Under the pieces are notes generated by a model. It was given only the letters and a program-made list of their open reading frames with translations, did no database searches and was not told where the DNA came from. Positions 50,110 to 63,639 of a DNA stretch of 64,000 nucleotides are shown in pieces; the stretch's first letter is position 1; the number at the start of each line of letters is the position of its first letter. Origin of the DNA: Isoetes taiwanensis (lineage: Eukaryota; Streptophyta; Lycopodiopsida; Isoetales; Isoetaceae); NCBI GenBank assembly GCA_021234155.1, contig JAJEKV010000056.1, positions 8,632,458 through 8,696,457 on the forward strand, given 5' to 3'. Made by a program: the position numbers and the translations under genes.

Positions 50110-50939
50110 TCATTCATTGTTAAATACCTGCCTAAGAAAAAAAAAACTTTGCTGACTTGAATTGTATGATGAGCAGCCATCTCTCCATACCCAATGCTTC
50201 TCATACTCTATTCCCTGTTCCTTAAGACATGCAAAGATGCCTTTTGTAGGCGCATTCACACAAATAGTTTGAGCTTGTGTAATTAAATTTTTAGACATCG
50301 AATGTCAAAAGTGAATCTCTTTTTTATAATCTTCCTACCATTGTTGAGTCTATTCCCATCCGCCCAATCTGTGTCTTTCTTTGAACAATCTTCTTCAGTT
50401 CCATCAGGAATAGTAACATCAAGACTCCCCGCTTGTCTATATGTTATGTGAACAAGTATAGAAACTTGGTCCGTGGTGCCAATGCATTGATCCGGGCTCA
50501 TTCGATCTTGATGCTATAATTTTCTACAAAGTCGATAATGATACATTTATATCTTCCGAAATGATGATACACACCGTCAAAATTGATTTGGCCCGCCAAT
50601 GTCAAGGTGTAATTGTGTGGACAAAAATCTGATGCGACTTTCTTCACATCTCTTCAAACTCTCCTCGGGCCTTCATTCACAGACCGATCTTAAGATGTGC
50701 TCAGACTGCCTTTCAATCCCCTCAATGCCTGGCCTGGTCCACATGTTGCTTTTAAATATCTTCCAAGTAACTAGTAGTGAACCCATGCCATCCATTTCAG
50801 GGACATTTTTTAATCGTTCATTCAATCCATACTTGTACACCAACAAACCTGCTATGATCAAATCACTCCTCATCACAATTCCTGTCGCATACCAATTTGT
50901 CCCATAAATCAAGACTTGACTATTTGTTTTGCTACACAT
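50110..50939 (-). pseudogene. Unidentified protein-like remnants on the minus strand
   Basis: Minus-strand readings at 50939-50673 (88 codons, with LIYGTNWYATGIVMRSDLII and KYGLNERLKNVPEMDG), 50501-50283 (SPDQCIGTTDQVSILVHITY) and 50298-50110 (KGIFACLKEQGIEYEKHWVW) have balanced composition and look like pieces of one larger protein. They are in different frames and separated by stops, so they are either exons with introns I could not place or a decayed copy. I cannot name the family. Confidence 0.35.
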
Positions 50940-50944
50940 TCTGG

Positions 50945-53095
50945 CCGTTCACAAATATCACAATGGCTTCAAGCAGCAATCGCGGTGGAACCTGCACTCG
51001 ATTTCATGATGTTCACAGCTCACAGATGATATATTCAAACTTCCTCAAGTGGATATAGCGTAGATGGTGCATGCCTTCGTGCATCCTTCTTATAAAATCG
51101 ATCTCAGCTGCCACTAAACCTCTTCTTCACCACATCAGCCATCACTCTAAATGTAATACCTTCCCAAGAAATGTATCTTCACTATGTCTTAGAATTGAGG
51201 TTTTCTCTCTCAAGAAAGGTGATAGCTTTGAAACCCACTGTAAAGATATGGATATTCCTTTCTCGTGGAAACCCTGAGAGCATTCTCACTAAAAGGCCCC
51301 TCTCATTTAACATGCTATCAATATATTTTTATTTTTTTTATTTTTTTTATTTTTTGAGGGCAAGGGTTTTTATATTTCATTTAAGGAAAAAACATAGTAT
51401 TGTAAATAGGGTGTTCGGCCTGGAATCAAGGGGATCTCCCCTCGATGACCGAAACCTCAGGACTCTACAAGATCACAAAATGCGATTTTAACATATAAAT
51501 TATCTGGATGATGTAGCACGCCATAGTTTTAATCCACAAAATTAATGACCATGATAGATCAAATAGATATCTGAGTGAAAGGCCAAAGCATATCACTTAG
51601 GATACATCTACTAGATCTTGAATAGTAAGGTCCTCAACCTTTGAATTACCAAAGATTCTCAAGATCTTTATCCAAATTGGCACCGGAATTTGGTGGTAGT
51701 CCATGGAGAGCATAACATGGGCTTCCCCTGCTTCGGCCGGGCCATTTGTGAAAGAGAGATTAAGAAACCACTTAATCCATTGCCTCCATACCTCGCTTGT
51801 TTAGCATTTTTCCTATGGCTTTGCATGGATCATCTCCCCTCGCCTAACTCAATCAAGGTATCAGCCATCTCAACACCTCGACATCCTCGGATTCATCATC
51901 GTAACTTTCATCTTCAAACAACTTCACCGGTGCTCCCATCCCAGAAGTCTCCTCCGTGAGCCGCGGGAGAATACCATCAAACTCGCTATACAAGAGAAAA
52001 ATTGAAATGCACCATTAAATCTCCCACTTTGGCCCCAATCCCTCATATTTTTTCCCTTTTTGTAATTTATGAGCCATGGCGTTGATTGGCAGGTCGGGCG
52101 AAGGCTTTTTAAGGAGGATGAGGATTAGGATTTTGCCATTAATGGTAAACCCATTTCTGCGGTTTCTAACAACGATAGATAGGCTTCTTTGTCGCTTGTT
52201 GTATCAATTTGTTACTATGGTGTAGAAAGTCCAAAGATATTCCCGCATCCTTGATTTAACTGCGGAAGTCCAAAACCCAAAGTCATCCAAACAAGAACAT
52301 TGAAAACATGATTTGAGTTTTCTCTCGATCACATCCTTAAAGACAAGTCTCACCAAGTGATCTGTCCGTAATTTGCTTCTAATTGCATTTGTATAGACTT
52401 TGATGAAGAACCAACCCGAATTAAAGAGTTTAATTTTCTGTGATTATAACTTTCAGTGCTTTGACATATTTTGGCTAATGTTTCGCCCTCATCCCCATAA
52501 CCTGGCCTTGGAATTGGTGATCTCCATGGAAACAACCTTACCTTCCTTGTTGGGCAGCCCAGCTACCACATCCAGCTCGATGAAATAGCATGTAGGGTGA
52601 ATCCCAATAGGTACATTTGGTTGAGTGCAGGAGTAGCCTTCTTTGTTCTTAAGTGTCCATCTGCTAAGATTGTTGGCTAACTCCCCAAATTCTGTACTAT
52701 GCTGTCACTTTATATCTTATCCAAAGTGACCCCTTGGTTCCCCTACTGAATTTCATTGTATCCCACTTGAGATCAGAATACTCCCTCATCAAAAAGATCT
52801 CTATTTTTCTTGGATGACATTAAACCAGCTTTGCATGTATTTAGAGGGATGGGTAAGTGCGGACAATCATTTTGTTTTGATTGAGAAGCCAAAGAAGGAT
52901 GCCAAAAATTTATCTCTACTACATCGAGCATCTATCACGGAGGCTGAAACATAGTAGATGCTTGGTTCCATGCATGAATTATCCTTCTCATTAGAGGAGG
53001 TTTCGGCATTAGGGTCATTTGGAAGAAGGCGAGAATCAATTAGAAAGGTGTTTTAGAGTATATTTGCCAAGCTGGATATGATTTGTCCACCCGAT
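50945..53095. other. Stretch between the protein-like remnants and the LINE
   Basis: A T-rich tract with spaced A residues lies at about 51327-51355. From about 51.7 kb onward the sequence may be the 3' part of the minus-strand LINE, but I found no motif to prove it. A plus-strand 89-codon frame at 51690-51959 is Pro/Ser/His-rich and unrecognised. Confidence 0.4.
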
Positions 53096-53099
53096 AGTG

Positions 53100-55735
53100 A
53101 ATCGGTTTTAGATGCGGTGAAGGATTATGGTGAATTGCTCTCATACCATCTTCCCTGCCGGAGCTTATTGGCGGATAGCGGATCCTTGCATCCCTAGTCA
53201 CTATACATTTCTTGGCTTTGTCAAATCAGCCCATGCCACTTTATTGTGGACCACGAATGAATCTCCTTATAGCACTCTCTATCTTTGTTATAAGATGGCA
53301 CATGCCTCTGATTGCGAGGAGGAAAAGTACGTGAAGCTGGCTGTATTGAGGTTGGCAATTTCCACCCTACGATAGTGAGGAGAGAAGTTGGGTAGAGCAT
53401 GAGCTCCTTCTTAGTCTGATTGACTGAGTTCGAGGAAGGCCATGTAAGCGTCTTTGTTTAAGGCTAGGGGTAGACCAGAAGTAATTTTGGCCGCCATCTT
53501 CTTCCCTACAACCTTTATTCCCATAACCTCTGCGATTTGTCTCACTAATAATAGAGGCATTTATCCTTGTTGAGGCATACCCACGACACCTCCCAAAGGG
53601 TGCAAAGCCTCGAAATTTTTTAGAATTTGTGATCATCTTCTTTCAAAGAAAACAAAAAGTGTCATCGGCGTATTGCATGATGACAAAATGTTGAATTAGG
53701 GATGTTAAAGAGCATGAATTTTCCCCCACTTTTCGTGGTAGGGCTAGCTTTGTAACCATCTCTGCAACAATCAAGAATAGATAAAGGTGCGAGGAGGACA
53801 TACTGCTGACACCTCTTACGCCTCAAACATCTTTAATGGGAGTACCATTGATAATCAAAATTTGAAGATGTAGTGGCATTCATTTCCACACAAAAGGTGT
53901 AAAATGTCATCGGATAGCCCCAAGTGGTTCATGGCCCTTTTTAGGAACTCAATTTATTGTGTCATAGGCTCTCTTAAAATCTAGTTTGACATCGCCTGGT
54001 GACCCGGAGAGTCTATTCCAGTGAAAACCTTTCACACTAAGCTCAATGAAATTGTCAAAGTATTCTGGTAGGAAGAAAGTGATTGACATGGGCTAATTGT
54101 CTCTTGGAGGAATTGGTTTAGATACGGTGGCAGGATTTTTGGCCACCTGATCTTATAAAGTGGTATTTGTGTCGGTGTGGTGGTCTCCAGGTCTCAAGAG
54201 TGGGGTTATCAATCTTAGGAATGAGTCTGATAAACATTTATAAAATTTGGGACCATGAAGTTTGCTTCCAAACCCTGGAAAAAAATTTATCAAATCATCT
54301 TTCATTGAGTTCCAAATTCAACATAAAACTCAAAATTTTGGAAACCATCCCGGGGCCCTGGGCTTTTTGTATCCATGGATTTACTAGAGTGTCTTGGATT
54401 TCCTTTTCTGTGGCATTTCTAAAATCTCTTTTTCGATGTCCCGGTTCTCCTTCTGGAATAACATCAAAGAATTGGTCGACTTCCTACTATCTATCTCTTT
54501 TTAGAAGCCAAAAGCTCTTCATAGAAAGCATCTCTAAAATAATTCTCCAAATCCTTAGGTTATGCAAGATTTTTTCCATTTTAGGTGTTGACCTTGACAA
54601 TCCATTATTTAGCAACCCTATTTTTGGCTTATACTGAAGGAAAGCGGTACTCTTATCCATCTAGTTTATGTATTTACATGCTTTTGATTGTAGTCGGCCT
54701 CATTTTCTTCTATTATTTTAACTTTCCTCTCAAGTCTTCCTCTTGGATTTAGGCTCTGTTATCTTTAATGCTTGAGCAGTAACTCCTTGCTTCTTTAATC
54801 CTGCTATAGACTTCTTGTTTTCTTTTCTCCTCTGCTCATTTCGGGTTTCTCCCATTTCTTCACCCAACCTTTTCTTTGTTCTCATCTTTTCGGAAAAGTT
54901 GTATGGAAAGATGTTCTCTCCACTTTGGTTCAAGATTAAGGTAGACTTCTCTAAATTTGTTACAAAAGCCTTATTTTTTTAGGGTTGATTATTGAATTTG
55001 AGGCACATTGCTCCACCTTTCCTTCCTATTATTGGGTGTGAATGAGATCATGGGAAATGATGGAAATGGAGTTCCCACATCATTCTGAGATGGTCACATT
55101 GTCACAGACAATGAATGGTTTTGGATTTTCAGGATAAAATGCAGCCGAAGGCAAAAAAAATCTGTCATTCCCTTTCCTCTTATTTGACCATGAGGTACAA
55201 AGTGGAAGATGGGGGAGGATATAACAAAAGTTCAAGGTCAATGTCTCCCAAAGAATATCTTTCTCCTTCACGGACATATTTATCTTCTTGCCATATTTCT
55301 GTAGCCCATGGAGTATTGTTAAAGTCCACATACCATTAAGACATTGTCATGTTTTTAGGAGCAAAAGCCATTTACCATGTCTTTCATTTGAAATTTTTCT
55401 CTCTCACAGGGGTTCGGTCGTGCATATACATTGATTATGGCCGGTTCCCCTTCCACTTCCTAACACAACCACTCTTACCTTCCACTAGGATGTGAAGAAA
55501 GAGTCAGGTTTTGCTTAACCACCTTACACATAGGTACATATGCACCCTTAGTGCCATCGGCGTGATCCAAAGCGGCATCTCGATTAGAACACCCGGCTTC
55601 CAGTCTGGCAGCTTCAAAGGGGCAACATGCTCTTGGACTAAAATAATGTTTGCTTTCAATCTTCAAGAGCCAAGTAAGCTCTTTTCCTTTTAAGGGGCCC
55701 TTGGTACCCCTCATATTCCATATTATACACTTCAT
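53100..55735 (-). pseudogene. LINE (non-LTR) retrotransposon, endonuclease and reverse transcriptase remnants
   Basis: Read on the minus strand, a non-LTR polyprotein begins at the ATG at 55733-55735 with MKCIIWNMRGTKGPLKGKEL, the WN.RG signature of plant LINE endonucleases. A shifted frame then gives ILVQEH (the LQE motif) and, near 55.33 kb, VDFNNTPW (the GDFN motif with G lost). Reverse-transcriptase motifs follow: LDFKRAYDTIN at about 53952-53984, FLFLIVAEMVTKL near 53760-53800, and QYADDT (catalytic YADD box) at 53658-53675. A later block with KVAWADLTKPR near 53215-53250 matches the part after the RT core. Frameshifts and stops separate all the blocks, so no product is expected. Sequence from 55.74 to about 57.2 kb may contain its ORF1, and 51.7-53.1 kb its 3' end, but I see no decisive motifs there. 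Confidence 0.8.
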
Positions 55736-55739
55736 TATC

Positions 55740-58700
55740 ACGGGGTAAATTTTCGCGGCAATACCCTCTGGAAATTTGGGGCACGGGCTGCTATCGAAAA
55801 TAAACATTTCTCTTTTGTGGTGGAGGGTATGATACCCTTTCCATGTCGTGAGGCGAAATAGGGATATTTTCCTCTTGATAATGGTTCTTCAGTTCCGACA
55901 AAAGTGTCATCAACTCCATGAGCTGCTTCTCCCGAGAGTTTTGAAAGGTGATTCATATTTTCCTTGCTCGAGAGAGTCAAGCTGTGACCGGTCGGTGTTG
56001 TCGAGGTTCAAGCAGTAAAAGCACAATGTCTACTTCACGATTCTCAATCTTTTTTGTTTTGGATCTTCTTTTTCAATGAGAGCCATAAGTTCATCATGTA
56101 AGTCACTTGCGGTCATCATCTTTTTATGCGGAGAAGAGAAATCCATTTATTTGGGGTTATGGGAGATGTATTAGACTACTCCCCTTGGAAAATCTTGTTG
56201 TTCCTCATTGACTTTATGCGAATTGATTGGTGAGGATATTCATTGACTCCTAGGGAAGATGGGATCCACAATCCTAAAGCGTCTTCCCTTCTTTGCTTGG
56301 AGGTGTGTAGGGGTGACCACAGTTTAGGGGTATTTACATTTCTTGCTCGCCAGAGGCTCTCTTTTTGCTTCTTAGCGAATTCCTATACCATCATTGACTG
56401 TAATGCATCCTTGTGGGGCTTTGATCTCCTTCTTTGCATTCTAAATCCACGAATTTATTACACTTGGTTTTAAGCACCTTGGTGCTCGCTGTTTGGCCAA
56501 GAATTTTCCATGTCTTGCTGGCGCAATAAAACGATATGAGCCTTGAGTCTGCTCAAGCGTTATCCATGTCAGCGTCTTCTAACTTCTCATCTAAGCAGCT
56601 TTTTGTATGCTTAGCTCTTCTTATAATGTATTTTGAATCCCCGGGCTCTTTTACTAAATGCATGGGGCATTGGATTCCATTACATTATGGTCCTAAATGC
56701 ACCTCATTTATAACAATTGCAATTTCAAACTAAGTCTTTGATGGTAGACAATTATCTTATGTTCATCTCATCACTAAGGTCTCACCGTCTATGAGGTGTC
56801 TCTCGGTGTTTCATTTCAATCTCATTGACAAAATCATATAATCGATTTTGGATGAAGAGCTATTTTGAGTTGTTGGGAGTGCGGGTTGGGAACTCCTGAA
56901 ATGACCCTCTGTGAGACCCTTGGATCAAGCGAGGAGAATCCCGGGGGCTGTGTCCATGAGGATTTGCAGAACTAAGAAAGAGAAAGCAAGGGAATGTCTG
57001 AAAAGGACTAGGGAATGAAGAAACTTCTTGATATCAATGGAATACCACGAGCTCTCACAATTGAGAGAGAAAATGATGGAAGCCAAGAACAAAACTCATC
57101 TAACCTTCCAGTGCAAGCTCTACTCATATATATGAGTACGGCCTTTTGGCCTAATATAGATCTCTGAAGTGAGGATCCTGGGGTCTCTTGGAGCTCACGA
57201 AGGAGCCTAATGAATTTCTCGGAATCTTTGGTGAACACTCTTGAAATACCTAGAATCACTTGTTACAGCGCCCTCTGGTAGTCATATGTCTGTCCTAAAC
57301 TGCACCTAGTTATTGAATTAGAAGTGACCTTCTGCCCGGGGCTTTGTGTGTCGGGATCTGGATTTGGCCTTGTTCTTGGTCTGGTCAGAAGTGTGCATAG
57401 ATGATGTATACCCGGAACCTCTGGGGACTAACAACCCCCTCCCAATAAGCGACACTCCGGGGTGAAAGGGGAAGCTGTCTCGGTGGTGGAAACCCCGGCT
57501 TAACTTCAAAGTCATCTTAGGCGTGTATGAGGGCGATCCACGAGAATGGTAGTTAGCAAGGAGTCTTGGCGTGGAGTGAAAGGCTCAGGGTGTTAAGACC
57601 AATGGTGGGATGAAGTGATAAGAAACCGGAGGGACACCACTTATCTTGAGGACACTGATTGCGCCGATAGCGACAGTGGCATTCCATGAGAAGGCGAGTC
57701 ACGAAGGCCAAAGCGGTAGCCCGGCGTTAGGGTTCGCGATGATAAATAGGGCGCTTCAGGGCTAGAGAACTCAAGAGGAGACATTTTATGACACAAAAAC
57801 ACAGCGGCCCGGTGGGCCGAAGGATCCGGGGAGGTGGCGGCACCCTCAAAAAGGAATCAAGACCCCGGGGCAGTGAGTAGGTGAAATACGCAGCCGTGAA
57901 TTCATTTGGGATGTAGATCAATTCCGATTATTAACGAGATAGCGCCATTCTCCCAATTAGGCGTCGAATAGCGTGGATCGGTGAGGGAGATCTCTGCTGA
58001 CCCAATTTTTGGTCCACGGTTGTTTTTTACTTATCACGGAAGTGTTGTTTTATGCAAAAACAACACCAAAATGGCCCAAAGTCCGTGGCGTTTATCGGTT
58101 TTACTGCAAAGAGGCAGTGGTTTTGCAGAAAATTTCCCACTTGTGGTTTTTGGCACCCTTTTTTTACGTCATCCTTTTCACTATTGTTTTAAATTTTTGT
58201 CAGCGTGTGGTTTCACGTGGCTGTGGTTTTCTGAAGAGCCATACATTGTTGTTCATCAAAATATACCTTGCGATTCCAAGTTTTTAGAATCATACTACAT
58301 GTGTAAACTTAAATTCTGTATCAAAGTAAGATGGTTTTAAAATTACATGTTATTTAACCAAGTACCACGGTACTTAAATCTGGCTATTGTTTTAATGCTG
58401 CAACTATTGTTTTCTAAAAATAAAGACATAAAGCACTAATGGGTACATAGGAACGGAAAGATGTTGTTTCAATTAATGATAAACAGGCGATGAAATATCG
58501 ACCGATGTCATGCTTTAAAAATGCCGGAATATAATGTTATTACGTGGCATAATTTATTAAAAATAAAATATTTTTCGACACGGTATTACTTTTTAAATGT
58601 GAGTTGCAACCAATGAAATATTAACACATGTATGCGCACGATGACAAAGCAACGGCACAACTAATGGAAATGTGGACCGCGTGGTGCACAGTTGAAAAAA

Positions 58701-60775
58701 ATAGTATATACGTTTAAAGTCAAATATATGCGGATCGCATTAATTTTTGTTTACATTTTAAAATAAAGAAGCCTTTTGGGAATCGAACCCAAACAAACCC
58801 ACCTGACATAATAATATTCGTTGCCGTCTGATTCAGATTCTAACACTAATTAATAAGGAAAGGAAGGTAGTGATTATCAACCATTAGATACAAATAATTT
58901 AAATGCCGTGGCGTTTGAAATTCATGGAATTCATAATTTGAAAGCGAGAAAATGCATTACGGTACTTTAGATGGAATGATGTTCCACTTTTCAATTCTAA
59001 AGCTGTTTTAGAATGGAATGGTGTTCCATTTTCCAATTTAAACCCTTGTTGGTTGCAAAGATGCTCAAAACCAATTGTTTGTAATTTTGATAAGAAAGGG
59101 GTCTTGCATAATTGGATCCATTACTTTCATGAAGCCGGGGATCGAATAAGGAAAAACAATCATGTTCAAAATGCCTAGATCATACAAAAGAACAAGTTCG
59201 ATGATTTTTTACTGTTTTAAAAATCTACTGCTGATGTCGCTTCCACGCATACTGTTGTTAAGAGAACAACGATTATATACATAAGCGCACTTAAAAAGGG
59301 CAAATGCAAAGAAAGAAAAGCATGCATGATACTGTTTACGGGCTGTTTCTCAAACTGTTAAGCGGTCGAGCATTCTTGGATCCAATGATGCGTGCATTGT
59401 TAATGGAGCCTTGATCCATTATGCTCATTTCTTGATCGAGGCCATGTTCTTAGCACCAACACACCTTCAAACACAATGTCAGACCTTAGACAAAGCACAA
59501 AAATTCAAGTTTAGGGGCTCACATTTGGGCAAGCCTTGATTAAGCGCAATTCTTTCCACGGATCCGGGCCATGTTCTTATGTTCTTGTCCGCAACACACA
59601 CCTTCACGAATACTTGGAGCAAAGCTGATACTAAAGCGAAACCGCGATTAATACGTTCCGCCATGAGAGTACATAAAAAGCTTGACATAAAGGTAAGAGC
59701 TGCTGAGGGCATCATACCACCGATTTAGTTGTGAAATTTAGAAGAGGACGGGGATGAATCTGAAAAAAGTCAGGGCTTGATCGGGCAACAAAGTATGATC
59801 GAGAGGGGCTTGAGAGAAGAAGACCCACCATGATCGAAGCCCGAGCCGAAATCTCCGGATTAGTGAAGAAATCGAGACGAGAGAAAGGAAAGAAGAAACC
59901 GTCGATACATTTTCCGCTTAAAGAAGCGAAACATGTAAAAAAATGTTCCAATCAGCCCAAAGAAGCCTTGCATGCCCAGCCAAAAGTTCCGTCCATCCCG
60001 GATAGGAAGGCGAATCGAGGATCTGTATGGTTTTATTTTTTATCCAAGCTGACTATAATAGCGGAACACATCGATGATAGATAATGAATATAATATAGAC
60101 ATACTTGAATAATAAATGTGGTCAATAGTTAGGCTATTGATTCGCCAAAACGTTGTCAAATGGGATTAATCCATTCTTTTTTTCTAAAAGGCTAGAAAGA
60201 TATATTATTTAAATATTGATTCTGAGGAATTTAAAGGCCCCAATGGGCTTGAGCTATTGCTCTAGTCTGATCTCCCAACCCCTACTAGCCACAGCGAGTT
60301 GCTGTATCCATTTTGGGGGAGAGGGGCAAATCCCCTCACGGCCCTTGCAGGGAACACTTAAAAATATGTAGAAACCCCTCGAAATGAGCCCTAGTCTATC
60401 AGGGACTTATCATAATCCTCTTGTTTTTACGCCATGAGATTGCCATGAGGCAACACCATGGTTGAAGATGTTCATCTTATTTAGTTGATATTTCACGGTC
60501 CCCTAGTGCTATAGCCCACGTATTAGCTTATGCAGCCCAAGTGCAGTACAAGTAATGTGGTGGCTTATCCCGGTTTGTCTTGGGAAAATCAGAGCCATTG
60601 AACAATGCATGCAAGATGGAGCAACTCAAGCCCAAAAATCTCTCACTTTGGGGCAAAGAACATCTATATTATTTATAAGAAACAACATATATATATATAT
60701 ATTGCAAAAACTATAGTATGTGTCTTCAATGGAGCTCGTCCGGATGAATTAGAACACGATCGTCTTGATGGAATG
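55740..60775. other. Unrecognised stretch beyond the LINE
   Basis: 55.74-57.3 kb may hold LINE ORF1 sequence on the minus strand, with no diagnostic zinc knuckle seen. A plus-strand 119-codon frame at 57981-58340 is unrecognised. Near 58783-58799 the minus strand reads TTTGGGTTCGATTCCCAAA, a T-arm-like hairpin with a perfect B-box, but no complete tRNA surrounds it. Confidence 0.4.
58969..59052. repeat. Short tandem repeat, 42-bp period
   Basis: ATGGAATGATGTTCCA at 58971 recurs as ATGGAATGGTGTTCCA at 59013. Each unit contains the near-palindrome TGGAAT..TGTTCCA. Confidence 0.7.
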
Positions 60776-60779
60776 ATGA

Positions 60780-61710
60780 AAGCTTACACAGCATGCCATG
60801 TCACCACTTGAGTGCACAGATGGCATGTGAGAGCCAAGGTGGCATGCACGAGCCACCTTGGCGTTCAGGTGGCATGTTGGAGACTTTCCGACAGCAGCTA
60901 AGATTCAATTGTTTGGAAAGCAGTTTTTTTGGGCCTTATTGGAAGAGGCCAAAGCCCTTTTCAAAGCTGTTCAAAGCTGTTTGAGAAAAGTAGGTGGCCT
61001 TCCAAGAATATTGCCCACTAGAAAGCTGCCAACGGCTGCTCAAAGTTTTTGCCCTTTCGAATAAATCATCAAGATTCTACATCAAAATAGGTGGGAATCC
61101 TTGGGATTGGGCCGAATATTCCATAGCAGTGGGTCCTGGCCTCTTGGGTCTAGCCTCTCCCCTCTGGTGAGGAAGCGCACAAAATTAAAGCCCTAGTTAG
61201 GTTGGGGAAGGGGTGTCGGTACCAAGATCCTCCATTCCATTCCTTGCCAAACTCCTCTCTTAAAAGATTCCAAGGATATATATTTCTTGCATAAAGTCAG
61301 TCATCATGTCAGTTATAATCATCTAGCCATGTCACCCCAAAGATTTGCCAACATTACCCAGTAGAAAGACCAAGATGGACATCTTTCATTTTAGCCTAGT
61401 CAAAGAAACTTAGCTTGTTTACTTGGCATGCCATGTCCACCATGCCATGTTTAGACTAGGTGGCATGTTGAACCCTAGGTGGCATGTTGGGCCGCATTAG
61501 CATGTTTGAGCCACCTTGGCATGTTGGGGCCTGGGTGGCATGTTTAACCACCTTGGCATCTTTGAGCCTAGGTGGCATGTTGGAAAACCACCTTGGCGTA
61601 TTGCTGGAACCTAGGTGGCATGTTGTAGCCCATGTTTGAGCCACCTTGTGTGATGCCACCTAGGTTCCAACATGCGAGGTGATGCCATCTAGGCGAACAT
61701 GCCACCCTAG
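60780..61710. repeat. Repeat block with GGTGGCATGTTGG minisatellite, copy 1
   Basis: From about 61411 the sequence is built of TGGCATGTTGGAGCC-like units alternating with inverted CCACCTTGGCATG units, spaced roughly 17 to 33 bp. The preceding segment 61223-61440 recurs at 63664-63870 with a constant 2441-bp offset at two checked landmarks (CAAGATCCTC, CCTTGCC). The segment at 60790-60890, with CATGCCATGTCACCACTTG and related units, matches 63867-63960. The repeats may belong to LTRs of a short element, or to a tandem array with 2.4-kb units; no TG...CA ends or primer site were fixed. Confidence 0.75.
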
Positions 61711-63639
61711 GCTCGAACTTGTCTGGGAGGCTGTCTACACCTAAACAACATGCCAAGAATTAACTCAAAATGCCCAGGTGGCTTAAGCTGTACCATGTAG
61801 GCAGTGATGGAACTATGCAAAATGGGTAGCAATTTTGTGAAAGCGGACCTGATGATTGAGCGATTTCAAAGCTTCCGGAATAGGTCGACTTAGCCATGCC
61901 ATCAGGAGCGGCAAAATTACTACCCTAGAGACCAAGTTTGCAGTGATTTTTTATGAGAAAAAACACGAACCCTCCTACATGTAATGTCTGCGGCCACCTC
62001 TTAGACCAGTATTTCTGAACATGTTGGACATGAGCTACTTTGGTGCTTCTTGGAAAGGGGTAGTCTTACGCCCGCGAGAAACTTGGTCTCGGGGGTAATG
62101 TCAGCGTTTTGGAATCCATTGGCGGTCGAGTTCCTTGATTCGGGGTGGGAGAATTGCTCGTCCGGCGGGGTTCTTTGGGAGAGGACCTTTGAATAGCTAC
62201 TCGAGGAAGGTTTTAAAGGTCCATCTTAAAGCGTCAACACCCTCCCTCTACATTGACATTGTAGAGATTTTGGTGAGAATCACGACTAGGATATAGCCTC
62301 CAGAAGCGTAAACCATGTGTTGCTAGGTTATTAAAGAGTTTACGTTATGGGGGTCGGTTTTAGTCGGTTGCACTTGGAACATGGTTGAGAAAGAGCTACC
62401 CGATTGAAAACACGAGCAGAATGGAATGGGACAGGTTATCTACTTCGGTGTGGCAATTAGAAGTCAAAGCCTTTCGCGGTAGCAAATTTGTTTGGGATCA
62501 TTTGGGATGGCCAATGAGTCAAACTCACATTATTCAGTTCTGTTAACCATGTATGTTTAGCAAAAGGTGTACCTAGCTATCCAGCGACTCGTTTGGCCTT
62601 GAAAGCGTAAACATACATTATTGTTGCTGAGTTATTGTAGGGGTTTGCGTTTGAGGAGGTCAAAGTAGCTGGCTGTTTTCTTGGATAGCTAAATACACTA
62701 CTAAATATCTGAGCCATAATATGAAATACTTGAGACTGAATCTATTAACCATCGAATAATCCCAAGCAATTACAACTACTTGCAAAAGGTGCTCTTGACT
62801 TCTAATTACCACCAGCGGGAGAAAGACAAATCAAATCCCATTCCTATGAGTTCTATTGCTTCACATTAGCTACGGCTTCTCGATATAAATAGCTCAAACC
62901 TCCATAACACAAACCTTTCAATAACCTAACCCAGCACCACCAGTTTATTCGAGGCGGTATCAATCGGTCGACCGAGATCTGCACGATAATCATCACATAG
63001 AAGGAAGAATGTTGATACCGAAGATGAACCTCGCTTTGAATGATTGCCCCAAAATCGAACCTGACCGCGGTTGAGCAACTCTCCCACTCCTGGCTGTCGG
63101 TATTTCTGTGATGAACTCAAATGGAGCTTTACCGGGGATCAGGTTTAAATTGGTGAAGACCGCTCCTTCTCAAGAAGCACCAAAGTAACTCATATGCGTT
63201 CATCAGTCGGTCTTTAGAAGGTGGTACGTGAAGATATCTTTGCTATGTGAAGTTAAATATTTCTTCGTTGCGAAAGGCGTAACCATGTAACTGGTCCCTA
63301 AGGCCTAATTACTTCGATGCAGACGACATGGCGAAGTCGAGATCATTCGAGCTGCTATTATGGCGAAGATAATACTTGGTTTTCTATCGCGGTCCAACCG
63401 CTTAAGGCGGCCGTGGTTTGATAAGTTCTGCGGGCCGGATCTTGGATTTTTGGGCACTGCTCGAGGCGGGTTACTTAATTGATGGCTTCAGCGGACGGTT
63501 GGAAATTGAGCTCGAGATGATTGACATTTGCCCTCGGAGGAGCGATGGAAAGGAACACCGTCAACCTTTCACGAGGTCCATCTCTGGGGTCACGTCCTCC
63601 CTGCGGTGAAAGCTCGCCAAAGTCTGGCTGATTTGATTT

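Noticed and set aside
61456-61659. 67-codon minus-strand frame with repeated ATW/PPR-like peptides
   Set aside because: Peptide repeats arise from translating the minisatellite; they are not PPR motifs.
60780-61710. CRISPR array from regularly repeated units
   Set aside because: Unit spacing and orientation vary, no unique spacers, and the sequence is from a plant.
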